Assembly (NCBI RefSeq): GCF_000473265.1
Contig: NZ_KI421511.1
Coordinates: 310,001 to 374,000, forward strand
Origin: Amycolatopsis thermoflava N1165
Lineage (GTDB): Bacteria > Actinomycetota > Actinomycetes > Mycobacteriales > Pseudonocardiaceae
Reading direction: 5' to 3'
Length of the DNA: 64,000 nucleotides
Part shown: piece by piece, positions 25,710-34,476 of the stretch
Position numbering within the stretch: the stretch's first letter is position 1
How the letters are laid out: every line of letters begins with the position of its first letter
The notes under the pieces: generated by a model
Database searches by the model: none
What the model was told of the DNA's origin: nothing
Seen by the model: the letters and a program-made list of their open reading frames with translations, nothing else
Made by a program: the position numbers and the translations under genes

Positions 25710-26138
25710 GGATCCCCTCTCGGCTCGCGGTGGGCTCCCGGCCGAGGTTGCCAAGCCCCGACCCCCGTCCGGGAGCCTGGTCAGCCCGGTGAACGTCCCG
25801 GTTCCGGTGGGCTGACCGTGACAGCATGGCTAGCGCCGTGCTCGACACTGTTCTCGGGCCGCGCCCTGCCGCCCCTCGACTCGGCCGGGTGACATGAGCG
25901 CCTGTGGAGCGCACCGTGACCACGAGCCCACGATGGCGGCGCGGCAGCGGGCCGCACGGCCATGGAACCTGGGCGGGACGAGGTGGTAGTGAGGTGATGA
26001 CCTTCCAACGTCGAGAGCGACGCGGATCGCCTGCTCTCGGTCATCGCCGTTCATGATGCCGAGTCTCCATCGGCCGGCTACGACCCGGCCGCACTTGACC
26101 GTGGCAGGCGGTCGGCGCCGCCCAAGCTATGGGCTCGG
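25710..26138. other. Intergenic stretch without a supported gene
   Basis: This stretch of about 430 bp lies between the broken HD gene and the IclR gene. A 74-codon open frame from 26054 leftward begins MNGDDREQAIRVALDVG and looks protein-like for about 30 residues, then becomes arginine-rich and shadow-like. It may be a remnant of another lost gene. No promoter, RNA or repeat was recognised. Confidence 0.3.
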
Positions 26139-26945
26139 TCAGCGGTCGGCAGCGCACGCGACTGCTGCAGCCCACCCCGCCGGCCGTCCCCCAGCGGGTT
26201 CTACCACCCGCGCCGAGCCTCGCGCCAGCCGCTGCGACAACGACCGCGACGTGGCCGTCAGCAGGCGTGCCAGCTCGCGCGGCCGGGCGCCGGCCACCTG
26301 CACCACCACGCTGATCGCCGCCGCGACCCGGCCTGACGGGTCCCGCACGGGGGCGGCCACCACCAGGTCGTCCGGTGTGATCGTGCCCCTCGCGACCGCG
26401 ACCCCGGACTGTCGGATGAACGCCAGCTGCCGCCGCAGCTCGCCGGGGTCCGTGATCGTGTAGCGGGTGAACCGCTCCAGCGGCGAGCGCAGCACCTCGG
26501 CCTGGAACGCGGGCTCCGCGTGCGCCAGTAGCACCAGCCCGGTGCCGGTCGCGTGCATCGGCCAGCGGTCGCCCACCCGGCTGTTCGTCGCGGCCGCCCT
26601 GGCCCGCAGGGTCTCCACGTAGACGACCTCGCGGCCGTCCCGCACGGCCAGGTGCACGTTCCCGCGCGTCAGCGAGTGCAGATCGTCCAGGAACGGGAAC
26701 GCCGCCTCCCGCAACTGCAACCCGCGCGGCGCCAGCGCCGCCAGCTCCAGCAACCGCAACCCCACGGAGTACCGGCCCGCCGGGTCCCGCTCCAGGCCAC
26801 CCCACGACACCAGCTCGCCCGCCAGCCGGTGCGCCGTCGGCAACGTCAGCCCGGCCCGCCGTGCGATGTCGCTCAAGGTCAGCGACCGGTGCCGCGGTCC
26901 GAACGCCGACAGCACCGCCAGCACCCGGCCCGCCGCGGTCGTCAT
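26139..26945 (-). CDS. IclR-family regulator
   Basis: The 268-residue protein has an N-terminal winged helix (LTLSDIARRAGLTLPTAHRL) and an IclR effector domain with HATGTGLVLLAHAEP and the late VAAPVRDPSGRVAAAISVV. IclR proteins bind small organic acids and control catabolic operons. The ATG at 26945 overlaps the stop of the upstream transporter gene by four bases, so the two are one transcript. The regulator probably senses the compound carried by that transporter. Confidence 0.9.
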   Translation of the reverse strand: MTTAAGRVLAVLSAFGPRHRSLTLSDIARRAGLTLPTAHRLAGELVSWGGLERDPAGRYSVGLRLLELAALAPRGLQLREAAFPFLDDLHSLTRGNVHLAVRDGREVVYVETLRARAAATNSRVGDRWPMHATGTGLVLLAHAEPAFQAEVLRSPLERFTRYTITDPGELRRQLAFIRQSGVAVARGTITPDDLVVAAPVRDPSGRVAAAISVVVQVAGARPRELARLLTATSRSLSQRLARGSARVVEPAGGRPAGWAAAVACAADR

Positions 26946-28237
26946 CGCACGCTCCCGACGGCCTCGGGCACCGCGGCCCGCGACGGCGCGGGCAGCACCA
27001 GCACCGCCACCAGGCTCACCGCGCACAACAGTCCCAAGTAGACGGCGATGGGCGTCGACGAGTGGTAGGCGCCGTACAACCCCGTCGCGGCCAGCGGCGT
27101 CACCGCGCCACCCACCAGACCGCCCATCTGGTAGGCGATCGACGCGCCGCTGAACCGCATCCGCGCCGGGAAGATCTCGGTGAACAACGCGCCCTGCGCC
27201 CCGGCCATGATCGCCTGCACGATCCCGGCGACCATGAACGCCAGCAGCGCCGCGCCCACGCTCCCGGTGTCCACGAGCAGGAACAGCGGCCACGCCCACA
27301 CCACCGCGAAACCCGCCCCGATCGCGTACACCGGCTTGCTGCCCCACCGGTCCGCGCACCGCGCCGCCACGTAGATCCCCGCGATCCACAGCACCGTCGA
27401 GGCCAGGATCAGCGTGAGCAGCGTGCTGCGCCCGAACCCGGCGGCCTGCGTGCCGTAGCTGAGCATGTAGACCATCACCGTGTAACCCACCGCGGGCGGC
27501 GCGATCGCGGCCAGGCTCGCCAGCAGCAGCGTGCCCGGCCGTTCCCGCAGCAGCGTCGCCGCGGGCACCCGGCTGACCTGCCGCTTCTCGCGCACCCGCT
27601 GGAACTCCGGGCTCTCGGTCAGCGTGCGCCGCACCAGCATCCCGACTACCAGCAGCGCGACGCTGACCAGGAACGGGATCCGCCAGCCCCAGGTGGCGAA
27701 CCCGTCGCCGGTGGTCTCCACGACCAGCAGGAACACCAGGTTCGAGGTCAGCACCCCGATCGGCACGCCGAACTGCGCGAAGCTGCCGTACACCGCGCGC
27801 TGCCGCGGCGTGGCGTGCTCGGTGGCGACGAGCACCGCGCCGCCCCACTCGCCGCCGACGCCGAACCCCTGCACCAGCCGCAGGAACACCAGCAGGATCG
27901 GCGCGGCCACCCCGATCGCCGCGTACGTCGGCAGCAGACCGATCAGGAACGTGGCCAGCCCGGCGAGCATCAGCGTCAGCACGAGCATCGACTTGCGGCC
28001 GATGCGGTCGCCGAAGTGCCCGATCACCGCGCCGCCGAGCGGGCGCGCGATGAAGCCGACCGCGAACGTGCCGAACGCCGCGAGCGTGCCGGCCACCGGG
28101 GAGAACGACGGGAAGAACAACGATCCGAACACCAGCGCCGAGGCGCTGCCGAAGACGTAGTAGTCGTACCACTCGATCGACGTCCCGACGCAGCTGGCCA
28201 GCAGGATCGAGGCCCTGCTGGGTGTCGAACCGGCCAT
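26942..28237 (-). CDS. MFS transporter, metabolite:H+ symporter (MHS/ShiA-like) type
   Basis: This 431-residue protein has 12 predicted helices and the MHS hallmarks: GTSIEWYDYYVFGSA at the start, GHFGDRIGRKSMLV in loop 2-3, and FLRLVQGFGVGGEWGGA. MHS carriers import carboxylates and other polar compounds such as shikimate, citrate or ketoglutarate. The ATG at 28237 gives the normal family N-terminus. It is transcribed together with the IclR gene. The substrate is not predictable from sequence alone. Confidence 0.9.
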   Translation of the reverse strand: MAGSTPSRASILLASCVGTSIEWYDYYVFGSASALVFGSLFFPSFSPVAGTLAAFGTFAVGFIARPLGGAVIGHFGDRIGRKSMLVLTLMLAGLATFLIGLLPTYAAIGVAAPILLVFLRLVQGFGVGGEWGGAVLVATEHATPRQRAVYGSFAQFGVPIGVLTSNLVFLLVVETTGDGFATWGWRIPFLVSVALLVVGMLVRRTLTESPEFQRVREKRQVSRVPAATLLRERPGTLLLASLAAIAPPAVGYTVMVYMLSYGTQAAGFGRSTLLTLILASTVLWIAGIYVAARCADRWGSKPVYAIGAGFAVVWAWPLFLLVDTGSVGAALLAFMVAGIVQAIMAGAQGALFTEIFPARMRFSGASIAYQMGGLVGGAVTPLAATGLYGAYHSSTPIAVYLGLLCAVSLVAVLVLPAPSRAAVPEAVGSVR

Positions 28238-28359
28238 GCGGCAGCCACCCACCTTCGACTCTGGAGGAAACGGGTGCCTCCAGTAAAGGAGCACGGCGGG
28301 CGCACGTCGTCGGCCCCTTGCCGCGCGCGGCCCGCGACGGATGTCGCATCGACCTGGCT

Positions 28360-28752
28360 CTAACCCTCCAGGGCGCGCAGCAGGATCCGCAGCAGGTCGT
28401 CGAGCGCGCCGAGTCGCTTCCCGTCGAGCGCGGACAGCAGCCGGGTCACGTTGGCGGTGTGCGCTGTCATCGCCTCGTCCACCGTGGCGAAGCCCTTGTC
28501 GGTCAGCCGCACGCGGAAGCTGCGCCGGTCCGCGGGGTCGAGCGTGCGCTCGACGAACCCCGCCGCCTCCAGCCGGTCCAGCCGGCTCGTCATGCCGGCC
28601 CGGGTCAGCATCAGCGTCGCGGAGAGCTGGGACGGCGTGAGCGTGTACGGATCGCCCGACCGGCGCAGCGCCGCGAGGACGTCGAACTCGCCCCGCTGCA
28701 GCCCGAACGTCGTGAACACCTTCTCCTGCGCCGGCGCGAGGAGGAGCCCCAC
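28360..28752 (-). CDS. MarR-family regulator, probably 5'-truncated
   Basis: The reading gives 130 residues with a MarR winged helix: GLQRGEFDVLAALRR, TPSQLSATLMLTRAGMTSRL and DPADRRSFRVRLT. Family members are usually about 150 residues, and the first helix here is shortened. The sequence upstream of the GTG at 28752 belongs to a cupin gene fragment on the opposite strand, so a deletion seems to have removed the original start and promoter. It may be a pseudogene. Confidence 0.7.
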   Translation of the reverse strand: MGLLLAPAQEKVFTTFGLQRGEFDVLAALRRSGDPYTLTPSQLSATLMLTRAGMTSRLDRLEAAGFVERTLDPADRRSFRVRLTDKGFATVDEAMTAHTANVTRLLSALDGKRLGALDDLLRILLRALEG

Positions 28753-28757
28753 CCGCC

Positions 28758-28937
28758 CCAGCGGACCTGCTGATCGTGTTCACCCCCGGCGTGGAGCGGT
28801 TCGGGTACTTCCGGCTCCTCGACCAGGTCCGCAACGGCGCCGCCGGACCGGAAACCGTCCTCGGCGCACAAGAGCGCTACGACAACCACTTCGTCGACAG
28901 CGCCACCTGGCGGAACCCCCGCCAGTCCGGCCGATAA
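28758..28937 (+). pseudogene. 3' fragment of a cupin-domain protein gene
   Basis: In frame, the sequence reads ADLLIVFTPGVERFGYFRLL and ends HFVDSATWRN before a TAA at 28935. This is the C-terminal tail found in quercetinase-like cupin proteins. The cupin core and start are absent. It abuts the truncated MarR gene, the arrangement expected if a divergent marR-cupin pair lost its shared middle. Confidence 0.6.
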
Positions 28938-28948
28938 GGAGACAAACA

Positions 28949-29022
28949 CCGGCCGCCTGACCGAGACCCTGGCGGCGGCAGGCCTGCTCGACGAGTACCG
29001 GATCTGGGTGTGCCCGGACGCT
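28949..29022 (+). pseudogene. Fragment of a RibD C-terminal/dihydrofolate-reductase-family gene
   Basis: About 25 codons read RLTETLAAAGLLDEYRIWVC, which resembles the conserved LVDEYRLWVHPVVLG segment near the C-terminus of RibD_C/DHFR-family proteins. The reading then shifts into a DUF1801-like frame. There is no start codon and no rest of the gene. It is one piece of a mosaic of fragments. Confidence 0.5.
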
Positions 29023-29329
29023 GCCCTGGCAGGCGGAGGTCTGCACCAAGCTGCGCGAGATGGTCCACGCCACCATCCCGGACGCCGAAGAGGCGCTGCA
29101 GTACGGCAAACCGCACTTCCTGAAGAACGGCAAGCACGCCGCGGTGATCCACGTGGCCCGCAACAAGGTGTCGTTCATGGTGTTCGAGGCGGGGGACGTC
29201 GAGCCCGTCAAGGGAGTCCTGAGAGCCCTGGGCAACGGCGACCGCAAGGCCGCCGACATCACCGAGGGGCAGGACGTCGACTACGACCTGCTCGCCGGCG
29301 TCCTCGCCGAGACCAGCAGCAAGCTCTGA
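29015..29329 (+). pseudogene. DUF1801-family protein gene, 5'-truncated (possibly expressed from ATG 29060)
   Basis: The frame reads PWQAEVCTKLREMVHATIP, then YGKPHFLKNGKHAAVIHVA, a DUF1801 (YdhG-like) protein of about 100 residues. The N-terminal dozen or more residues are replaced by the RibD-like fragment. An ATG at 29060 would give an 89-residue product, but no ribosome site precedes it. The family's function is unknown. A strong hairpin follows the stop. Confidence 0.55.
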
Positions 29330-29335
29330 CCTCCC

Positions 29336-29373
29336 GCCGGGTGCTCCCGTCCGTATCGGCGGGAGCACCCGGC
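29336..29373 (+). terminator. 14-bp perfect hairpin
   Basis: GCCGGGTGCTCCCG (29336-29349) pairs exactly with CGGGAGCACCCGGC (29360-29373) around a 10-nt loop. It separates the gene fragments from the aldehyde dehydrogenase operon. Confidence 0.7.
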
Positions 29374-29460
29374 GAACCCTTTCCGCGTCGCGAAAGACGC
29401 CTCGCTCCGCTCGCCGCGGGCCCGGCAGAGTCGGGTTCACCAACAGCGAGGAGAGCGGTT

Positions 29461-30918
29461 ATGACGACTGTTCTGCCGGGCCCCGGGGCCCTGGTCACGG
29501 AGAACACCCACCTCGTCGGCGGCGACTGGGTCCCCGCGGCCGGCGGGGACAGCATCGACGTGCTCGACCCGGCCACCGGCGGCGTCCTCGCCCGGGTGCC
29601 CCGCGGCGGCGCCGCCGACATCGACGCCGCGGTCACCGCCGCGCAGGCCGCCTTCCCGGCCTGGCGCGACACCCCCGCCACCGAGCGCGGCAAGCTGATC
29701 CTGCGGTGGGTGCAGCTGATCGAGCAGCACGAGACCGAGATCGACCAGCTCGAATCGCGCGAGGTCGGCCGCCCGCACTGGGGACCGCCGCCGCTGGCGC
29801 GGATCCTCACCTTCATCGCCGGGCAGGCCGACAAGGTGCAGGGCGTGTCGCTGCCCGCCGGCCCCGGCGTGCTCGGCCTGACGCTGCGCGAACCCTACGG
29901 CGTGGTCGGCAGCATCATCCCGTGGAACGCGCCCGGCCCGATGTTCGTCAACGACGTCGGCGCCGCCATCGCCGCGGGCAACACCATCGTCGTCAAACCC
30001 GCCGAGGACGCGCCGCTCACCCCGCTCGCGCTGGCCCGGCTCGCGCTCGACGCGGGCATCCCGCCCGGCGTGGTCAACGTCGTCACCGGTTACGGCGGCG
30101 AAGCGGGCGCGGCGCTGCCGGTGCACCCGGGCATCCGGCGGATGAGCTTCACCGGCTCCCCGGAAACCGGCTCGCTCGTGATGGCCGCCTGCGCGCGCAA
30201 CCTCGTGCCGCTGCACCTGGAACTGGGCGGCAAGTCGCCGCAGGTGATCTTCGCCGACGCCGACCTGGACGCCGCGATCCCCGCGATCGCCACGGGCATC
30301 ACGCTCAACACCGGGCAGATCTGCGCCGCCGGGTCCCGCGTCGTCGTCGAGCGGTCCGTGCACGCCGAGGTCGTGCAGCGGCTGGCCGAGCAGCTGGCGA
30401 AGGTCCGCGTCGGGCCGTGGCACGAGCCGGTCCAGATGGGCCCCCTCATCAACGCCAAGCAGCACGCCCGTGTCCTGGACTACGTGCGCCTCGGCCGTGA
30501 GGAGGGCGCGGACCTGGTCCTCGGCGGCGGCGTGCCCGACGGGTTCGACCGCGGCTTCTTCGTCCAGCCGACGCTGTTCGACCACGTCGCCCCGGACATG
30601 CGCATCGCCCAGGAGGAGATCTTCGGCCCGGTGCTGTCGGTCATCCCCGTCGAGTCCGAAGAGGACGCTCTCGAAGTGGCCAACGGCACCGAATACGGCC
30701 TCGTCGCCTCGGTGTGGACGCGGGACCTCGGCCGCGCGGTGCGGATGTCGAAGGGACTGCAGGCCGGGCAGGTCGCGGTCAACGCGGCGCTCGGCGCCGG
30801 GGTCACCGGCGCGCCGTTCGGCGGCTACAAGCGCAGCGGCTTCGGCCGCACCATGGGCGCCGACGCCGTGCTCGACTACACCCAGGTGAAGGCGGTGTCG
30901 CTGCGTGGCACGCTCTGA
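29461..30918 (+). CDS. Aldehyde dehydrogenase (NAD(P)-dependent)
   Basis: The 485-residue enzyme shows the ALDH landmarks: IIPWNAPGPMF, the cofactor-binding NTIVVKPAEDAPLTPLAL, SFTGSPETGS, the general-base ELGGKSP, and the catalytic cysteine in NTGQICAAGSR. It oxidises an aldehyde to the acid. It opens a five-gene catabolic run and its end overlaps the LLM gene by 14 bases. With the zinc alcohol dehydrogenase downstream it could carry out successive alcohol-to-acid oxidation, before the CoA ligase step. Confidence 0.9.
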   Translation: MTTVLPGPGALVTENTHLVGGDWVPAAGGDSIDVLDPATGGVLARVPRGGAADIDAAVTAAQAAFPAWRDTPATERGKLILRWVQLIEQHETEIDQLESREVGRPHWGPPPLARILTFIAGQADKVQGVSLPAGPGVLGLTLREPYGVVGSIIPWNAPGPMFVNDVGAAIAAGNTIVVKPAEDAPLTPLALARLALDAGIPPGVVNVVTGYGGEAGAALPVHPGIRRMSFTGSPETGSLVMAACARNLVPLHLELGGKSPQVIFADADLDAAIPAIATGITLNTGQICAAGSRVVVERSVHAEVVQRLAEQLAKVRVGPWHEPVQMGPLINAKQHARVLDYVRLGREEGADLVLGGGVPDGFDRGFFVQPTLFDHVAPDMRIAQEEIFGPVLSVIPVESEEDALEVANGTEYGLVASVWTRDLGRAVRMSKGLQAGQVAVNAALGAGVTGAPFGGYKRSGFGRTMGADAVLDYTQVKAVSLRGTL

Positions 30919-31894
30919 CCTGCGGCTGCGGGTGCTCATGGAGCCCCGCCACGGCGCCCGCTACGACGACATCCTCGCCTTGGCCCGAGCGACCGAGGAC
31001 GCCGGCTTCGACGCGTTCTTCCGCTCCGACCACCTGCTCGGCGTCGACCCCGCCGACACCACCTACCGGCCCACCGACTGCTGGACCACCCTCGGCGGCC
31101 TCGCGCGCGACACCAGCCGGGTGCGGCTCGGCGCGCTGGTCGGCGCGGCCACGTTCCGCCAGCCCGGCATCCTGGCCACCATCGTCGCCAGCCTCGACGA
31201 GATGAGCGGCGGCCGCGCCGAGCTCGGACTGGGCACCGGCTGGTACGAACGCGAGCACGCCGCGTTCGGCATCCCGTTTCCCGGCACCGGTGAGCGGTTC
31301 GACCGGCTGGAGGAACAGCTGGCGATCATCACCGGCCTGTGGCGCGAGAGCCCGTTTTCCTTCGAGGGCAAGCACTACCGCATCGACGACAACCGGACCC
31401 CGCCCCGCCCGGTGCAGGACCCGCACCCGCCGGTCATCGTCGGCGGCAGCGGCCCGAAACGCACCCCGGCGATCGCGGCGCGCTACGCCACTGAGTTCAA
31501 CGGCGCCCTCGGCGGCGACCTGCGCGAACGCTACGCGACCTTCCACCGGGCCTGCGAGGCGATCGGCCGCGACCCCGCCGAGCCGCGGCTGTCCGCGGTG
31601 CTGCCCGTCGCCTGCGGCGCCACCCCCGCCGAAGCCGCCCGCCGCGGCGAGATCATCGGCTCCGACTTCATCCGCGAGCACGCCGCCGTCGGCACCCCGG
31701 CCCAGGTCGTGGACCGGATCGGCGACCTGGCCGACGCCGGCGCGGACACCGTGTACCTGCATATCTACGACATCCACGACCTCGAGCACATCGCCCTCCT
31801 CGGCGCCGAGGTCCTTCCCCACGTCGCGCGGCCCGCGCTCACCGCGATGCCAGTAGGACGCGGCCTGCGTGGCGCTGCGGGTGGCGGAACCTGA
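30905..31894 (+). CDS. LLM-class F420-dependent oxidoreductase
   Basis: This 329-residue protein has the luciferase-like pattern LALARATEDAGFDAFFRSDH, then RVRLGALVGAATFRQPGILA and LGTGWYEREHAAFG, with PPVIVGGSGPK later. These are typical of F420-dependent LLM enzymes. The GTG start lies inside the 3' end of the aldehyde dehydrogenase gene, which indicates coupling. Its substrate is probably the compound processed by the surrounding dehydrogenases and ligase. Confidence 0.8.
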   Translation: MARSDLRLRVLMEPRHGARYDDILALARATEDAGFDAFFRSDHLLGVDPADTTYRPTDCWTTLGGLARDTSRVRLGALVGAATFRQPGILATIVASLDEMSGGRAELGLGTGWYEREHAAFGIPFPGTGERFDRLEEQLAIITGLWRESPFSFEGKHYRIDDNRTPPRPVQDPHPPVIVGGSGPKRTPAIAARYATEFNGALGGDLRERYATFHRACEAIGRDPAEPRLSAVLPVACGATPAEAARRGEIIGSDFIREHAAVGTPAQVVDRIGDLADAGADTVYLHIYDIHDLEHIALLGAEVLPHVARPALTAMPVGRGLRGAAGGGT

Positions 31895-32059
31895 GACGGC
31901 CCCTCGCTGTGGGATCGCCTCCTCATGAATTCCCACCCGCCGGCCCACCACCACCCTCAACGGACGCGCTCCGCGCGGCTGGGCCGCCCAGAACCCGCGG
32001 CGGTGCCGGCTGACGGCCCACCGCAAGCGGCTCCGCCGCTTCACAAGAAAGGTCCTCCT

Positions 32060-33349
32060 GTGGTCAAACCCGATTTCGTCGCGCCGGCGGACCGCGAGGC
32101 CGTCACCGCAGCGCTGCGCGGACAGCTGCGGGAGCTGCCCGCGCGGTCGCCGTTCTACGCCGACCTCTGGACCGGGCACGGCGTCGAGCCCGCCGCCGTC
32201 GACTCGCTCGCCGACCTGCCGAAACTGCCCTTCACCACCAAGGCCATGCTGCGTGAGTCGCAGGCCGCCGCGCCGCCGCTGGGCCGCCACGCCGGCACCG
32301 GCCTGGCCGACGTGATCCGCGTCCACGCCTCCACCGGCACCACCGGCAAACCCAGCTGGGTCGGAGTCACCCGCCGCGACGCCCAGTCCTGGACCGAAAT
32401 GGTGGCCCGCGCCTTCCGCACCATGGGCGCCCGCCCCGACGACGTCGTCCTGCACGGCGCCGGGCTCACCCTGTTCGTCGGCGGCCTGCCCATCCGCGAC
32501 GCGCTCGAATCCATCGGCTCCACCGTCATCCCGATCGGCACCGGCGCGTCGGAGAAAGCGTTGCTGGCACTGGAAACCCTCGGCGTCACCGCGCTGCACT
32601 CGACCCCGTCCTACGCCCGCTACCTCGCCGAGTACCTGCGCTCACACGGCCGCGACCCCCGCGAGTTCGGGGTGCGGAAGGTGTTCGTCGGCGGCGAACC
32701 CGGTGGGGGAGAGCCCGCGTTCCGCGCGCACGTGGAAGCCGAATGGGGCGCGACCGTCACCGAAGGGCTCGGCAACGCCGACATGGCGCCGGTCCTGTTC
32801 GGCGAGGAACCGGGCACCGGCGGGATGCGGTTCACCGGCGGGCGGCACGTCGTCGTCGAGCTGATCGACCCGGAGACCGGTCAGCCCGTCGTCCCCGAGC
32901 CCGGCGCCACCGGCGAGCTGGTCTACACCTCCGTCGACCGCGAATGCTGCCCGCTGGTCCGGTTCCGCACCCGCGACCGGGTCGTCGTCACCGGCCTCGC
33001 GGCCGACGGCGCCCCGCTGATCCGCTGCGTCGGGCGCACCGACGACATGCTGATCGTGCTCGGTGTCAACGTGTTCCCCTCCGCCGTGCGCGACCTGGTG
33101 CAGACCCTGCACCCGCGCACCACCGGCGCGGTGCAGATCGTGCTGCCCGGACCGGGCCCGCGCGTCGAACCGCCGTTGTGCGTCGAGGCCGAATGGGGCG
33201 AGCATCCCGGCGACCGCGACCAGTTGCGCGGCGAACTGGAGCACCTGATCCGCTCCCGGCTTTCGGTGCGGGCCGCGGTCACCCTCGTCCCGCCCGGATC
33301 GCTGGAGCGCTCCGAGATGAAGTCCCGCTTGACCCGGCTCGCCGGCTGA
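32060..33349 (+). CDS. PaaK-like aryl/acyl-CoA ligase
   Basis: The 429-residue protein resembles phenylacetate-CoA ligase. It has the shortened PaaK N-terminus with LPARSPFYADLW and LPFTTKAML, the phosphate loop VHASTGTTGKPSWVGVT, GGEPGGGEPAFR, FRTRDRVVV and the GRTDDMLIVLGVNVFPS hinge. It should form a CoA thioester of an aryl or aliphatic acid. The GTG at 32060, with AAGAAAGG upstream, is chosen over an earlier ATG whose 45 extra residues do not look like this family. Confidence 0.85.
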   Translation: MVKPDFVAPADREAVTAALRGQLRELPARSPFYADLWTGHGVEPAAVDSLADLPKLPFTTKAMLRESQAAAPPLGRHAGTGLADVIRVHASTGTTGKPSWVGVTRRDAQSWTEMVARAFRTMGARPDDVVLHGAGLTLFVGGLPIRDALESIGSTVIPIGTGASEKALLALETLGVTALHSTPSYARYLAEYLRSHGRDPREFGVRKVFVGGEPGGGEPAFRAHVEAEWGATVTEGLGNADMAPVLFGEEPGTGGMRFTGGRHVVVELIDPETGQPVVPEPGATGELVYTSVDRECCPLVRFRTRDRVVVTGLAADGAPLIRCVGRTDDMLIVLGVNVFPSAVRDLVQTLHPRTTGAVQIVLPGPGPRVEPPLCVEAEWGEHPGDRDQLRGELEHLIRSRLSVRAAVTLVPPGSLERSEMKSRLTRLAG

Positions 33350-33367
33350 GCAGAAAGGCGCCTCGCC

Positions 33368-34468
33368 ATGGGAGAAACCGTCCGCGCCGCCGTGCAGACC
33401 GGCCCGCGAACCATCGAGATGCGGGAGTTCCCGCGCCCGGAGATCGGACCGGACACCGGACTGTTGCGCGTGGAGGCCAACGGCATCTGCGGCAGCGACG
33501 TCGAGGCCTACAAGGGACACCTGCGCATGGGCTCCGGCGGCCCGGTGATCCCCGGCCACGAACCGCTGGGCATCGTCGAGGAGATCGGCGACGAAGCCGC
33601 GAAGCGGTGGGGCGTGCGGCCGGGGGACCGGGTCGCGCTGGAGGTCATCATCCCGTGCCGGTCCTGCCACCACTGCCTGACCGGCCGGTACCAGTTCTGC
33701 CCCAACCGCACCCGCGGCCACGGCGTCACCGGCATCGACGTCGCGCCGTCGCTGTGGGGCGGGCTCGCCGAGCACCTGTACCTCTCACCCGGCGCGGTGC
33801 TGCACAAAATCGACAAGTCGGTGCCGGTCGAGGTCGCGGCCATGTTCAACCCGCTGGGCGCCGGGGTGCGGTGGGCGTGCGGGCTCGGCCAGGTCGGGCT
33901 CGGCGACACGGTGCTGGTGCTCGGCGCCGGGCAGCGCGGCCTGTCCTGCGTGATCGCCGCCCGGCACGCCGGGGCGGGCACGATCATCGTCACCGGGCTA
34001 GAGTCCGACCGGCACAAGCTCGACCTCGCCCTCGAACTGGGCGCCGACCACGCGATCGTCGTGGACGGCGACGACGCCGTGGACACCGTCGAGTTCGTCG
34101 GCGACGTCACCGGCGGCGCGATGGCCGACGTCGTCCTGGAACTGACCCCGATGGCCGCCGCCCCGGTCACCGACGCGTTCAAGGCCGCGCGGCAGGGCGG
34201 GCGGGTCGTGCTGGCCGGGCTCAAGGGCGGCCGCGAGATCCCGGTGCCCACCGACCTGATCATCAACCGCGCGCTCACCGTCGTCGGCGCGTTCGGGGTG
34301 GACGCCACCGCAAACAAGCAGGCCATCGCCATCATCGAATCCGGCCGCTACCCGCTCGCGAAGCTGCACACCCACACCTTCGGCCTCGAACAGGCGGCGC
34401 TGGCGATGGAGACCCTCGCCGGCGAGGTGCCCGGCGAGTCCGCTGTCCACGTCTCCGTCCACCCGTGA
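33368..34468 (+). CDS. Zinc-binding alcohol dehydrogenase (threonine/sorbitol-dehydrogenase-like MDR)
   Basis: The 366-residue MDR enzyme has catalytic zinc ligands in GICGSDVEAYKG and PGHEPLGIVEE, four structural zinc cysteines in CRSCHHCLTGRYQFC, and the NAD loop VLGAGQRGLS. It ends with the normal MDR tail. It oxidises a secondary alcohol or diol. An AGAAAGG site precedes the ATG, and only nine bases separate it from the following amidohydrolase. Context suggests a step in the same pathway as the aldehyde dehydrogenase and CoA ligase. Confidence 0.85.
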   Translation: MGETVRAAVQTGPRTIEMREFPRPEIGPDTGLLRVEANGICGSDVEAYKGHLRMGSGGPVIPGHEPLGIVEEIGDEAAKRWGVRPGDRVALEVIIPCRSCHHCLTGRYQFCPNRTRGHGVTGIDVAPSLWGGLAEHLYLSPGAVLHKIDKSVPVEVAAMFNPLGAGVRWACGLGQVGLGDTVLVLGAGQRGLSCVIAARHAGAGTIIVTGLESDRHKLDLALELGADHAIVVDGDDAVDTVEFVGDVTGGAMADVVLELTPMAAAPVTDAFKAARQGGRVVLAGLKGGREIPVPTDLIINRALTVVGAFGVDATANKQAIAIIESGRYPLAKLHTHTFGLEQAALAMETLAGEVPGESAVHVSVHP

Positions 34469-34476
34469 GGAGCCCG

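Noticed and set aside
25830-26054. A 74-codon minus-strand frame starting MNGDDREQ
   Set aside because: Only its first 30 residues look protein-like; there is no homology I recognise, so it was described only as intergenic content.
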